The notes: generated by a model from the letters alone, not told the origin. Shown: positions 1 to 9,175, counted from the stretch's first letter. The stretch is DNA of 64,000 nt from CBFGTV01 sp965652145 (GCA_965652145.1 CBFGTV010000001.1:1-64000), one strand, 5' to 3'. Numbers and translations: made by a program.

Positions 1-40
1 CTTGGAGGGCAGCCTCCTGGGAGAGTAGGACGTTGCGGCA
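1..40 (+). rRNA. 5S rRNA, 3' end only
   Basis: The first 40 bases match the conserved 3' part of bacterial 5S rRNA, including the GGGAGAGTAGGACGTTGC block. The rest of the gene, and presumably an rRNA operon, lies upstream of the window. A terminator follows closely. Confidence 0.85.
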
Positions 41-55
41 TAATTTTATTTTTTG

Positions 56-84
56 CCCTTTCATTTTGTTTGAAGGGTTTTTTT
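56..84 (+). terminator. Rho-independent terminator after 5S rRNA
   Basis: CCCTT at 56-60 pairs with AAGGG at 73-77, followed by seven T at 78-84. It ends the rRNA transcript. Confidence 0.7.
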
Positions 85-139
85 GTGCCTGTGAAAATTC
101 TTAATCTAATCCATCTATGGTTTTAAAACAAGCGATCAC

Positions 140-168
140 TTGTACATATGCTTGAATTAATATATAAT
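140..168 (+). promoter_or_regulatory. Predicted sigma-A promoter of niaR
   Basis: TTGTAC (140-145), a 17-bp spacer, then TATAAT (163-168). A short inverted repeat, ACAAG-N6-CTTGT, overlaps the -35 and could be a repressor site; this is inference. Confidence 0.6.
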
Positions 169-253
169 GATTTCAGTAAATGATGTTTTTTATTGATTTC
201 TCATGATCTTGATACTATACCATTGAAATTAAAGTAAAAGGCTGGTGATTCAC

Positions 254-772
254 ATGAATGGCGAGGAAAGAAGAATAGCAATTGTAGACAGATTACAGCA
301 GGTAAATAAACCTGTCAAAGGAACAGCCCTGGCTCAAGGCTTTGGGGTCTCCCGACAGGTAATCGTTCAGGATATAGCCATTCTGAGGGCCCAAGGGACA
401 GAAATTATTGCAACCCCCCAGGGATATGTTCTACTTAAGCATAATAAGGATAAACTATTGAAAACAATTATTACTAAACACCAGAACTATGAACAGATGG
501 AGGAAGAGCTTCAGGTTATGATAGATAACGGTGCTCGAATTATTGATGTAATTGTAGAACATCCTCTATATGGGGAAATTAGAAGTATTATAGATATCAG
601 CTATAAAACAGAGCTAGAGGAGTTTATGAATAAAATTCGATCAGAAAAGGCAGAGCCCCTTTCATCCTTAACCGATGGTGTTCACTTTCATACCCTTGAA
701 GTACCTGATGAAGACAGCTACAACCGAATAAAAAAGGTTCTTCAAGAAAAAGGGTACTTGATTGAAGCGTGA
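254..772 (+). CDS. niaR: Transcription repressor NiaR (niacin-responsive)
   Basis: HTH_11-type DNA-binding domain (about residues 4-60) followed by a 3H domain that binds niacin in this family. The metal-ligand residues typical of 3H proteins are visible: HPLYGE and later HFH. Length (172 aa) fits. NiaR represses NAD biosynthesis and niacin uptake genes when niacin is present. An in-frame GTG at 245 also exists; ATG 254 is preferred because GGTGA at 244-248 gives better ribosome-site spacing. It precedes an orphan PTS IIC gene, a possible regulatory target. Confidence 0.85.
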   Translation: MNGEERRIAIVDRLQQVNKPVKGTALAQGFGVSRQVIVQDIAILRAQGTEIIATPQGYVLLKHNKDKLLKTIITKHQNYEQMEEELQVMIDNGARIIDVIVEHPLYGEIRSIIDISYKTELEEFMNKIRSEKAEPLSSLTDGVHFHTLEVPDEDSYNRIKKVLQEKGYLIEA

Positions 773-795
773 AGCTGTGATATATTTTTACTATT

Positions 796-811
796 AGGTG
801 ACAAGACAGCT
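796..811. promoter_or_regulatory. Candidate NiaR operator upstream of the PTS IIC gene
   Basis: AGGTGACAAGACAGCT is an imperfect inverted repeat in the niaR-PTS gap. Its GTG..AAGACA core resembles NiaR sites as I remember them; that memory is not certain. Half-sites match at 5 of 8 positions. Confidence 0.25.
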
Positions 812-856
812 GAATTTACACCACTTACATTTATTGATTTCAGGGGAGGCTAGGCA

Positions 857-1906
857 GTGAAAAATAATAAATTTTCTTTGAAGGACTATTTAACAAAGGC
901 ACTCAATGGAATGGCACTGGGGCTATTTCCATCACTCATTATTGGGGTGATACTAAAGCAAATCGGTGAATTGTCGGGAATACAGACACTTATAGAATTC
1001 GGGCAGGTTGCTCAGTATTTAATGGGTCCGGCCATAGGAGCAGGAGTGGCCTATGCTGTAGGAGCACCAGCCTTGGCTATTTTTGCATCAATTATTACCG
1101 GGGCCATAGGAGCCGGTACAGCTTATCAAAATGAAGCAGGAATTTATTTAATAAGGATAGGAGAACCGGCCGCCGCCTTCGTGGCAGCCCTTGTGGGTGC
1201 TGAGGTGGGGAAATTAATTGCAGGTAAAACAAAGGTGGATATTGTTTTGGTTCCAGCCATGACAATTGCAGCAGGGGCCATGGCGGGTATACTGATGGGC
1301 CCAGCTGTTCAGGCCCTAATGTCGGGCCTTGGCAGTATTATTAACCAAGCGACGGTTCAAAGGCCCATTCCCATGGGAATAATCGTTTCAGTAGTTATGG
1401 GGATGGTTCTCACTATGCCAATCAGCAGTGCAGCCCTGGCAATTTCTTTAGGTTTGAGCGGCTTGGCGGCAGGAGCTGCCACAGTTGGATGTGCAGCTCA
1501 AATGATCGGCTTTGCAGTGGCAAGCTATCGGGAAAATGGTCTTGGAGGGTTGATTGCCCAGGGATTAGGTACCAGTATGCTGCAGGTGCCAAACATTATT
1601 AAAAACCCTCTCGTTTGGATTCCTCCAACCTTGGCCAGCGCCCTGCTGGGGCCCATAGCCACGACAATTTTAAAGATGGAAAACAATAGTGTGGGAGCAG
1701 GAATGGGAACCAGTGGGCTGGTAGGTCAATTTGGAACCTTCACCAGTATGGTTGTGGAGAATGGAGATCAGGCTGTATTGGTATTGCTGAAGATGGGGTT
1801 AATACATTTTCTGTTGCCGGCTCTATTCACCTTGGTAATAGCTGAATTGATGAGAAAAAAGAATTGGATCAAGCCGGGAGATATGAAATTAGAGCAGCAA
1901 TCTTAA
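857..1906 (+). CDS. PTS transporter subunit IIC (PTS_EIIC_2 type)
   Basis: A 349-residue, very hydrophobic integral membrane protein rich in Gly and Ala, with many transmembrane segments and the overall look of the PTS_EIIC_2 family. GTG start at 857 sits 7 bases after a GGGAGG ribosome site. No EIIA, EIIB or sugar-metabolism gene is nearby, so phosphotransferase function is doubtful. Sitting directly behind niaR, it could move niacin or a related compound under NiaR control; this is inference. A terminator follows. Confidence 0.7.
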   Translation: MKNNKFSLKDYLTKALNGMALGLFPSLIIGVILKQIGELSGIQTLIEFGQVAQYLMGPAIGAGVAYAVGAPALAIFASIITGAIGAGTAYQNEAGIYLIRIGEPAAAFVAALVGAEVGKLIAGKTKVDIVLVPAMTIAAGAMAGILMGPAVQALMSGLGSIINQATVQRPIPMGIIVSVVMGMVLTMPISSAALAISLGLSGLAAGAATVGCAAQMIGFAVASYRENGLGGLIAQGLGTSMLQVPNIIKNPLVWIPPTLASALLGPIATTILKMENNSVGAGMGTSGLVGQFGTFTSMVVENGDQAVLVLLKMGLIHFLLPALFTLVIAELMRKKNWIKPGDMKLEQQS

Positions 1907-1952
1907 AAATTTAATAATTTAAATGTACAGGATAATTTGTAATATACCAATT

Positions 1953-1989
1953 CCGATAGTATAATTAAAAATACTATCGGAGTTTTTTT
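1953..1989 (+). terminator. Rho-independent terminator
   Basis: CCGATAGT (1953-1960) pairs perfectly with ACTATCGG (1973-1980), followed by a T run. It ends the niaR-PTS transcript. Confidence 0.9.
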
Positions 1990-2114
1990 GGGGTAAAAAA
2001 TAATATTATATAATAACGAGGAGGGAAGCCCTTGAAGAAAAAACAAAAAGTGATTGTAACTTTAATTGCAGCTTATTAATTACTTTATTTTTATTTTTCA
2101 ATCAACTGGTAAAT

Positions 2115-4775
2115 ATGATTACAGACTATCAATGGTTTAACGATTTAGGCTATGCATCGGTATTTACTCAAAAAATGACCAGCCAGTTAAAAATAGCAGT
2201 TCCTGTTTTCATTCTGTTTTTTTTAATAAGCTATTATTATTTAAGGTCATTAAAGAAAAACTACTATGACAAAATCCAATCCTATCATATATCGGTCAGT
2301 GAAGGATTACTGAATAAGATTATTGTCCTTCCATCTATATTGATGGGCTTGATCGCCTCATCACTCATTAGCAGTAGATGGCTTGATATTTTAGTTTATC
2401 AAAACGCCAACAGCTTTGATATCGTTGATCCTATATTTAATAAGGATATTTCCTTCTATTTATTTAAATTGCCCCTGCTTAAAGAGATGATGGCAATTTT
2501 TATGGTGCTTTTGTTTTTAATGGTAATATTAACTGTAGTTTTTTATTTCTTAATCATAACCTTTAGAAGGCCGACCCTATATGAGGTAGATGGTAAATTT
2601 AAGTGGAGAAATAATTTACTTCGGGATCTTTTGCAGGTAGCTTTAAAGCAGTTGGTAATTGTTTCAGCAGTTTTTTTTATAATACTAGCCATTGATTTTT
2701 ACCTAGGGGCCTATGATATTATGTTCGCCCAGGGGGCAGAACGGGGTGTTATCTTTGGCCCGGGGTATACTGAAGTGTTGGTTAATTTAAAGCTCTACCG
2801 AGTACAATTGGTTATTTCACTGCTTACTGCCCTAGGAATCCTGTGGGCCTATAGAAAAAAACAATTAAAGCTGGCAATAATCGGTCCCCTAAGCCTGATT
2901 TTGATCACAATTATTGGGAATATCGTTGCGGGGGCGGTAGATAACTTAGTCGTTACGCCAAACCAAAGGGCCAAGCAGCTTCCCTTTATTGAAAATAACA
3001 TAGCATATACAAGAATGGCCTATGATTTAGATAAAATACAGGTTCAGGAATTTCAAGTGAAAGATGGTCTTACAATCCAAGACATACAAAACAATAAGGA
3101 AACCATTAATAACATCAGATTAAATGATTATCGACCCACAATAGAGAGCTTCAATCAGCTCCAGGCCATACGGTTTTATTATCAGTTTCTGGATGTAGAT
3201 ATCGACCGTTATTTGATTAACGACAGCTATACCCAAGTATTTTTAGGGCCAAGGGAGTTAAACATTGAGCTGTTCGATGATAATGCCCGCAATTGGATCA
3301 ATCAGCATTTGAAGTACACCCACGGCTATGGTGTGGCCCTTTCTCCGGTGAATGCGGTTACCAGCCAAGGGCAGCCTCAATTATCTATAAGAAATATTCC
3401 CCCTGTCAGTGATATTGACATACAGATAGAAAGACCTGAAATCTATTTTGGTGAGTTAACCAATCACTATATCGTTGTCAATACCCAGGAGAAGGAATTT
3501 GATTATCCCGTAGGAAATGATAATGCCGAGACAATGTATGAAGGAAGTGCCGGAATCCCACTTAACTTCCTTAATCGTTTACTCTACAGCTATCGGGAAG
3601 GAACAATGAAGCTGTTGCTTTCAGGAAGTATTACCTCTGAAAGTAGAATCATAACCCATCGAAATATTCTTGAGAGGGCAAATTTAATTGCACCCTTTAT
3701 TCAGTATGATGAAGACCCCTATATTGTCATTAATGAGGGAAGACTCTATTGGATCATAGATGGTTATACAGCTTCCAACAGGTTCCCCAATGCCACTCCC
3801 TTTGGGGAGGATGGAGTAAACTATATGAGAAATTCCGTAAAGGTTGTTATTGATGCCTATCATGGAGATGTAAAATACTATATTGCAGATGAAACAGACC
3901 CCATTATCAAAACCTATGAAAAAATTTTTCCTGAACTGTTTCAGCCCTTAGATCATATGGATGAGGGACTGAGGGCTCACATCAGATATCCTCAGGATTT
4001 ATTTGATCTACAGTCTCAGGTGTACGGTATTTATCATATGACTAACCCCAATGTCTTTTATAATCAAGAGGATGTATGGCATTTAGCCTATGAAAAATAT
4101 TATGAGCTGGAGCAGCCTGCAGAATCACAATATATGGTTATGAAGCTCCCCAATGAGGAAAGGGAAGAATTTGTTTTGACTGTAAATTATACCCCTCGAA
4201 ATCTTAGCAACCTAACAGCCATTTTGGCAGCCAGGAATGACGGAGCCCATTATGGTGAAATCATCGCTTACCAACTGCCTAAGGACCGAAATATCTCAGG
4301 CCCCATGCAAATAGAGGGGAAAATCGATTCTGAACCCAATATAGCTTCCAGCCTTTCCCTATGGGGGGAAGGCGGCTCTGAGGTGATACGAGGGAATATG
4401 CTGGTGATACCTATAGAGGAAAGCCTACTGTATGTAGAGCCCCTTTATATTCAATCGACAAATCAAATCAGTATTCCGTCGGTGAAGCAGGTATTTGTAG
4501 CCTACGAAGACCAGGTAGTGATGGCGGATACCTTGGAGCTAGCTTTACAGAAGATTTTCGGTGAAGCAGCACCTCCTGATCAAGAAGACCAATCAAAAAT
4601 CCCCGGAATTGATTTCGAGGAAGACATTGAAACAATAAAAATATTGATCGAAAAGGCAAATGAAGCTTATGATAAGGCCCAGGAAGCCCTGCAGAGGGGA
4701 GATTGGGCAACCTATGGCAGCCATTTGAGCGAGCTGGAGGATATTTTGAAAAAACTCAAGCAGGAAAGTTATTAA
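2115..4775 (+). CDS. UPF0182 family large membrane protein, 5' end apparently frameshifted
   Basis: 886 residues: about six or seven N-terminal membrane helices (residues 1-280), a long extracellular-looking region, and a C-terminal helical segment (about 835-886). This is the UPF0182 layout; function is unknown. The true N-terminus probably begins at TTG 2032, behind a strong AGGAGGG site: that frame reads MKKKQKVIVTLIAAY and then hits TAA at 2077. The ATG-2115 frame, extended upstream, supplies the rest of the usual first helix (LLITLFLFFNQLVN). One base seems lost around 2071-2080, either a real mutation or a sequencing error. ATG 2115 has no good ribosome site. Confidence 0.8.
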   Translation: MITDYQWFNDLGYASVFTQKMTSQLKIAVPVFILFFLISYYYLRSLKKNYYDKIQSYHISVSEGLLNKIIVLPSILMGLIASSLISSRWLDILVYQNANSFDIVDPIFNKDISFYLFKLPLLKEMMAIFMVLLFLMVILTVVFYFLIITFRRPTLYEVDGKFKWRNNLLRDLLQVALKQLVIVSAVFFIILAIDFYLGAYDIMFAQGAERGVIFGPGYTEVLVNLKLYRVQLVISLLTALGILWAYRKKQLKLAIIGPLSLILITIIGNIVAGAVDNLVVTPNQRAKQLPFIENNIAYTRMAYDLDKIQVQEFQVKDGLTIQDIQNNKETINNIRLNDYRPTIESFNQLQAIRFYYQFLDVDIDRYLINDSYTQVFLGPRELNIELFDDNARNWINQHLKYTHGYGVALSPVNAVTSQGQPQLSIRNIPPVSDIDIQIERPEIYFGELTNHYIVVNTQEKEFDYPVGNDNAETMYEGSAGIPLNFLNRLLYSYREGTMKLLLSGSITSESRIITHRNILERANLIAPFIQYDEDPYIVINEGRLYWIIDGYTASNRFPNATPFGEDGVNYMRNSVKVVIDAYHGDVKYYIADETDPIIKTYEKIFPELFQPLDHMDEGLRAHIRYPQDLFDLQSQVYGIYHMTNPNVFYNQEDVWHLAYEKYYELEQPAESQYMVMKLPNEEREEFVLTVNYTPRNLSNLTAILAARNDGAHYGEIIAYQLPKDRNISGPMQIEGKIDSEPNIASSLSLWGEGGSEVIRGNMLVIPIEESLLYVEPLYIQSTNQISIPSVKQVFVAYEDQVVMADTLELALQKIFGEAAPPDQEDQSKIPGIDFEEDIETIKILIEKANEAYDKAQEALQRGDWATYGSHLSELEDILKKLKQESY

Positions 4776-4780
4776 TAAAA

Positions 4781-4812
4781 AAAACCTATGGCTAAGGCCA
4801 ATAGGTTTTTTT
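4781..4812 (+). terminator. Rho-independent terminator
   Basis: CCTATGGC (4785-4792) pairs with GCC-A-ATAGG (4797-4805), followed by seven T. It ends the UPF0182 gene. Confidence 0.85.
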
Positions 4813-4820
4813 ATGAAAGT

Positions 4821-4850
4821 TTACATTAGTCATTAAATATCTATTATAAT
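4821..4850 (+). promoter_or_regulatory. Predicted sigma-A promoter of the transsulfuration gene
   Basis: TTACAT (4821-4826), an 18-bp spacer, TATAAT (4845-4850), 36 bp before the ATG. Confidence 0.45.
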
Positions 4851-4885
4851 AGAGTTGGAAAAATTAATATAAAGGAGTTAGGTCC

Positions 4886-6016
4886 ATGAAAAAAAACACC
4901 AAGCTAATCCATCAGGGACAATATCATGACGGAACTGGCAGTGTAAGCGTTCCAATTTATCACTCCTCAACCTTTAAGCTAAAAGATCTCGATACAGAAC
5001 AGAAATATGAATACAGCAGAACAGGAAATCCTACCCGTGAGGCCTTGGAAGCTATGATGGCGGAGCTGGAGGAAGGGATACGGGGCTTTGCTTTTTCCTC
5101 TGGTATGGCGGCAATTTCATCAGTCTTTATGACCTTTAAGGCGGGCGACCATATACTGGTTTCCAGAGATGTTTATGGAGGCACCTACCGGGCCCTAAAG
5201 GAAGTATTTGAAGGGTTTAATCTGCAGGTTTCCTATGTTGATTGCACCAATCAAGATGAAGTTATACAGGCGATTAGACCCCATACAAAGGCCATTTATG
5301 TAGAGAGTCCCACCAACCCGCTTTTGAAGATTGTGGACTTAAAGAGCCTTGCGGCCATAGCCAGGGATCATAAGCTGATAACAGTTATAGACAATACCTT
5401 TATGACACCGTATCTTCAAAGGCCGTTAACCTTGGGAATAGATATTGTCATCCATAGTGCAACAAAATATATAGGGGGCCATAGTGATGTTTTAGGGGGA
5501 CTGGTGGTGGTTAAGGATGAGGCCCTGGCCAGGAAGATTTATACCGTTCAAAGGTCTGTAGGGGCGGTTTTGAGTCCCCATGACTGCTGGCTGCTGCTAA
5601 GGGGCCTAAAGACCCTGGGGGTTAGAATGGACCGTCAACAGGAAAATACCGATAAGCTTGCCAGATGGCTTTTAACCAGACCAGAGGTAAAGCAGGTATA
5701 TTATCCTGGCCTTGAAGACCATCCGGGGCACCAAATCTGCCGCTTCCAGGCATCAGGCTTTGGTGCGGTTCTCTGCTTCGAGCTATTTAATGAAACGTTG
5801 GCTGAATCAATGATAACAAAGTTAAAATATATTACCCTTGGGGCCAGTCTGGGAGGGGTTGAGAGCTTAATATCAATACCTGCCAAAATGTCCCATTCCT
5901 TTATGCCCCCCCACGAGAGGAAGCAAGTAGGAATCAACGATGGACTGATTCGATTAAGTGTTGGCATAGAAGATATTGAAGATTTAAAGGAGGATTTTTT
6001 AGCAGCCTGGCAATAA
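4886..6016 (+). CDS. PLP-dependent transsulfuration enzyme (cystathionine gamma-synthase/lyase family)
   Basis: Cys/Met metabolism PLP enzyme of 376 aa, the usual family length. The PLP lysine is K194 in SATKYIGGH; the YSRTGNPT substrate/PLP loop lies near residue 43, and the SSGMAAI phosphate-binding stretch near 71. Family members make or break cystathionine, or use O-acetylhomoserine. The next gene is cysteine synthase-like, so a reverse-transsulfuration role (as with MccB beside MccA) is plausible. Sequence alone does not separate synthase from lyase. ATG 4886 follows AAAGGAGTT. Confidence 0.85.
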   Translation: MKKNTKLIHQGQYHDGTGSVSVPIYHSSTFKLKDLDTEQKYEYSRTGNPTREALEAMMAELEEGIRGFAFSSGMAAISSVFMTFKAGDHILVSRDVYGGTYRALKEVFEGFNLQVSYVDCTNQDEVIQAIRPHTKAIYVESPTNPLLKIVDLKSLAAIARDHKLITVIDNTFMTPYLQRPLTLGIDIVIHSATKYIGGHSDVLGGLVVVKDEALARKIYTVQRSVGAVLSPHDCWLLLRGLKTLGVRMDRQQENTDKLARWLLTRPEVKQVYYPGLEDHPGHQICRFQASGFGAVLCFELFNETLAESMITKLKYITLGASLGGVESLISIPAKMSHSFMPPHERKQVGINDGLIRLSVGIEDIEDLKEDFLAAWQ

Positions 6017-6193
6017 GAAATTTGACGATTTATGCAATAAAGGATAAGATAATAGTGAGATCAAATTATTTTTTTGAACATACTAGAAGTACAGATAAAT
6101 ACTTCTTCTAAAACTTAGAAGCTAATATCCTTATAGATTTTAACCTTAAAGAAAATACTACTGGTACAGAAGAGAAATGGGGGATTTTCAATA

Positions 6194-7126
6194 ATGAAAA
6201 AAGTCGTTGAGAGTATTGCAGAGCTAATTGGAAATACGCCAGTGTTAAAACTATGTAATTTTAATTTGCCGGCCCATGTGGAGGTTTATGCTAAATTGGA
6301 AATGTTTAACCCCGGCTTTAGTATTAAAGACCGGCCAGCCTATCATATGCTGACCCAGGCTGAAAGGCAGGGGCATATAACCGAGGGTACGACAATTATT
6401 GAAGCAACTTCAGGCAATACAGGCATCGGATTGGCCATGGCGGCAGCACAAAAGGGGTATCCGGTTATTATTTGTATCCCCGAAAGGTATTCAATGGAAA
6501 AACAGATGATTATGGAGGCCCTGGGGGCAAAAATCGTCAATACACCCTATGAAAAGGGAACCGACGGGGCGGTGGCCAAGGCCAAAGAGCTAGTGCAATC
6601 TATTGAAAATGCCTATATGCCCAATCAATTTGAAAACAATGATAATTCACAGGCCCATTATTTAACCACCGGTCCGGAATTATACCATCAATTAGATGGA
6701 AACATTGATATATTTGTTGCAGGTGTAGGCAGCGGAGGAACCTTTTCCGGAACCATGAAATACTTAAAGGAGCAGAACCCCAATATTAAAGGGGTGATTG
6801 CAGACCCCATCAGCTCAGTTATTGGTGGAGGAGAGCCCCAATTGGATATAGGGAAAATCGAAGGAATTGGTAATTTAACTGTTCCCCAAATAATGAATTT
6901 AAGTTTAGTGGATGAAGTTGAGAAAATTTCCTATGAAGAAGCTCTGACAATGGCTCGGGAAATTGCCAAAAAAGAAGGCGTGCTGGGGGGCCTTTCTTCG
7001 GGGGCAGCCATGGTGGCTGTACTAAGACAGGCTGCCAAGGCAACGAAGCCAGTTAAGATTGCCGTAATTTTTCCCGATAGTGCTGACAGATACATGTCTG
7101 CCGGAATATATCACTTCACGAGATAG
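6194..7126 (+). CDS. cysK: Cysteine synthase family protein (CysK/MccA-like)
   Basis: PLP-dependent fold-type II enzyme of 310 aa. K45 in SIKDRP is the PLP lysine, SGNTG (73-77) the substrate-binding loop, and GSGGTFSG (near 178) the phosphate-binding loop. It would make cysteine from O-acetylserine and sulfide, or cystathionine from serine and homocysteine if it is the MccA partner of the upstream gene. The two are separated by 178 bp without a clear terminator. Confidence 0.85.
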   Translation: MKKVVESIAELIGNTPVLKLCNFNLPAHVEVYAKLEMFNPGFSIKDRPAYHMLTQAERQGHITEGTTIIEATSGNTGIGLAMAAAQKGYPVIICIPERYSMEKQMIMEALGAKIVNTPYEKGTDGAVAKAKELVQSIENAYMPNQFENNDNSQAHYLTTGPELYHQLDGNIDIFVAGVGSGGTFSGTMKYLKEQNPNIKGVIADPISSVIGGGEPQLDIGKIEGIGNLTVPQIMNLSLVDEVEKISYEEALTMAREIAKKEGVLGGLSSGAAMVAVLRQAAKATKPVKIAVIFPDSADRYMSAGIYHFTR

Positions 7127-7142
7127 TGTGTATGTAATTACA

Positions 7143-7168
7143 AAGGGTCGGAAATCCTTCCGGCCCTT
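7143..7168. terminator. Stem-loop between convergent genes
   Basis: AAGGGTCGGAA (7143-7153) pairs with TTCCGGCCCTT (7158-7168), with one G-T wobble. The T tract is weak on both strands; it probably serves cysK and the small minus-strand gene together. Confidence 0.55.
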
Positions 7169-7181
7169 ATATTAACTATTA

Positions 7182-7352
7182 TTATTTTATGAAGCTGATT
7201 TGGTCCAAGCCATGGGCTTTTTTGGCCAATTCCTCTTGTGTAATTACCTTTTTTTCTATTAATAGTTCAATGATCGAGGCGATGGCCAGGGTATTCTGAT
7301 AATCTAGCTCCTTTAAATCACCTATTTGAGCAACAATCTCAAGTTCATTCAT
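7182..7352 (-). CDS. Small helical protein, 56 aa, unknown
   Basis: A minus-strand ORF of 57 codons starting with ATG (complement of 7350-7352) behind a GGGGGG ribosome site 8 bases away. The peptide begins MNELEIVAQIGDLKELDYQN, is strongly helical, and has a middle stretch IIELLIEKKVITQEELAK resembling the short 'LxxKGVIT.EEL' helix pair of many small bacterial proteins. It has no signal peptide or cysteines. Codon use and ribosome site make it a likely real gene. I do not recognise a function. Confidence 0.65.
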   Translation of the reverse strand: MNELEIVAQIGDLKELDYQNTLAIASIIELLIEKKVITQEELAKKAHGLDQISFIK

Positions 7353-7484
7353 TTTTTTATTCCCCCCTGTATTGGTTTCTTAGCTGGATTATTGACCAAT
7401 AAAAAAATTTATATACTAAGCAATATTAAAGGATAAAAAATGAAACAGTTTCACAAACTAACCAAAGTAATTTAAATTTATCCA

Positions 7485-7513
7485 TTGCGAGCTTAATGAA
7501 TCTATGGTAAAAT
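7485..7513 (+). promoter_or_regulatory. Predicted sigma-A promoter of the serS leader
   Basis: TTGCGA (7485-7490), a 17-bp spacer, TAAAAT (7508-7513). Predicted RNA start is near 7520, right where the T-box leader begins. Confidence 0.7.
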
Positions 7514-7519
7514 ACAGAT

Positions 7520-7768
7520 TAATTGATAGACTAAAGGCAATGAAGGGAAGCAGTAAACAGGTTAGCTTAACCAGAGAGTCGGTGGTAGGTGAAAACCGAT
7601 TAGGCGAGCTGTTGAATCCGTCCTGGAGCTAAAGACTGAAATCATAAGTAGGAAATTTCGGCTGGCATCCGTTATCGTGCTTTGAGGGAATTAGGTTACG
7701 AATCTAATTAACTAGGGTGGCAACGCGGAAGATAGGCTCCGTCCCTTATTGGGACTGGGCTTTTTTTG
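7520..7768 (+). promoter_or_regulatory. T-box leader controlling serS (serine, specifier UCC)
   Basis: The T-box sequence AGGGTGGCAACGCGG is at 7714-7728, followed by terminator hairpin GTCCC (7741-7745)/GGGAC (7751-7755) and seven T (7761-7767). Stem I carries the GAGAGTCGGTGGTAGGTG region, and a UCC codon at 7617-7619 lies where the specifier is expected. Uncharged tRNA-Ser should stabilise the antiterminator and turn on serS. Confidence 0.92.
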
Positions 7769-7793
7769 TTAACTAAATTAAGGAGGTATCAAG

Positions 7794-9071
7794 ATGTTAG
7801 ACGTAAAGCGAATCAGAACTGATTTAGAAGAAATAAAGGCAGCCATGGCTAGAAGAGGTGAGGCAGACTTTAGCCTTGATGAGGTAATTCAGTTAGATGA
7901 TGAAAGAAAAAGCCTGCTTCAAAGGGTAGAGCAGATGAAAAATGAACAAAATACAGTGTCAAAGGAAATTCCTCGGCTTAAAAAGGAAGGTAAGAACGTT
8001 GGGGAAATTATGGAAAGGATGAAGGTCCTTTCTTCTGATATTAAGGCATTAGATGGTCGCCTAAAGGAGGTGGAGGATACCTTAAAGGAGGTACTGCTAA
8101 GAATTCCCAACGTACCCCACCCCGAAGTTCCCCAGGGAGATACCGATGATGATAATGTTGAGGTTAGAAAATGGGGAGAACCCAGGAACTTTAATTTTGA
8201 ATTAAAGGCCCATTGGGATATAGGAACAGATTTAGATATTTTAGATTTTGAAGCGGCTGCCAGGATAACCGGAGCAAGATTTACAGTGTATCGAGGGGCC
8301 GGGGCTCGTCTGGAAAGGGCCTTAATTAACTTTATGTTAAACCTTCATACATCAAATCATGGTTATACAGAGATTTTGCCCCCCTTCATGGTCAATCGGG
8401 ACAGTATGACAGGTACAGGGCAGCTTCCCAAGTTTGAAGAGGATGCCTTTAAAATAGCCCAAAAGGATTATTTCCTAGCACCAACAGCAGAAGTACCCGT
8501 CACCAACCTGCATCGGGATGAAATCATTGAAGGTGATGAGCTGCCCATCAAATATGTGGCCTATACCCCCTGTTTCCGGTCAGAGGCGGGCTCAGCAGGG
8601 CGAGATACCCGGGGCTTAATCCGTCAGCATCAATTTAACAAGGTTGAGCTAGTAAAATTTGTAAGACCTGAAGAATCCTATCAAGAGCTTGAGAAGCTGA
8701 CACAGGATGCCGAAAGGGTATTACAGCTATTAAAGCTCCCTTATCGGGTTGTCAAGATTTGTACCGGAGACCTGGGCTTTACAGCCGCCTTTAAATACGA
8801 TATTGAGGTATGGGTGCCCAGCTACAACCGATATGTAGAAATTTCATCCTGCAGCAACTTTGAAGACTTCCAGGCCAGAAGAGCCAATATTAGGTATCGT
8901 CCAGAGCCTAAGGGCAAGGTAGCCTACCTTCATACCCTAAATGGCTCCGGCTTGGCCGTCGGCAGAACCCTGGCAGCCATATTGGAAAACTACCAAAATG
9001 AAGATGGCAGTGTAACCATTCCCGAAGCATTAAGACCCTTTATGGGGATGGAGCTAATAAAGGTAAAGTAA
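7794..9071 (+). CDS. serS: Seryl-tRNA synthetase
   Basis: Class II synthetase of 425 aa. N-terminal coiled-coil arm (about residues 27-105), motif 2 FRSEAGSAGRDTRGL, and motif 3 ending GSGLAVGRTLAAILE. It charges tRNA-Ser with serine in the cytoplasm. ATG 7794 follows AAGGAGGT. Single gene under T-box control with its own terminator. Confidence 0.97.
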   Translation: MLDVKRIRTDLEEIKAAMARRGEADFSLDEVIQLDDERKSLLQRVEQMKNEQNTVSKEIPRLKKEGKNVGEIMERMKVLSSDIKALDGRLKEVEDTLKEVLLRIPNVPHPEVPQGDTDDDNVEVRKWGEPRNFNFELKAHWDIGTDLDILDFEAAARITGARFTVYRGAGARLERALINFMLNLHTSNHGYTEILPPFMVNRDSMTGTGQLPKFEEDAFKIAQKDYFLAPTAEVPVTNLHRDEIIEGDELPIKYVAYTPCFRSEAGSAGRDTRGLIRQHQFNKVELVKFVRPEESYQELEKLTQDAERVLQLLKLPYRVVKICTGDLGFTAAFKYDIEVWVPSYNRYVEISSCSNFEDFQARRANIRYRPEPKGKVAYLHTLNGSGLAVGRTLAAILENYQNEDGSVTIPEALRPFMGMELIKVK

Positions 9072-9095
9072 ACCAGCCAGGCTGGTTTATTTTAC
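9069..9095 (+). terminator. Rho-independent terminator of serS
   Basis: Near-perfect palindrome TAAACCAGCC-AG-GCTGGTTTA beginning at the serS stop codon, followed by a T-rich tail. Confidence 0.8.
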
Positions 9096-9146
9096 CTTTC
9101 TTTAATAAATAAGGCGATATTGTTTTTCTATAGAAAGTCCTTACCA

Positions 9147-9175
9147 TTGACCTATGCTTAAAATTGTGCTACAAT
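9147..9175 (+). promoter_or_regulatory. Predicted sigma-A promoter of tRNA-Arg
   Basis: TTGACC (9147-9152), a 17-bp spacer, TACAAT (9170-9175); predicted start about 24 bases before the tRNA. Confidence 0.75.
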
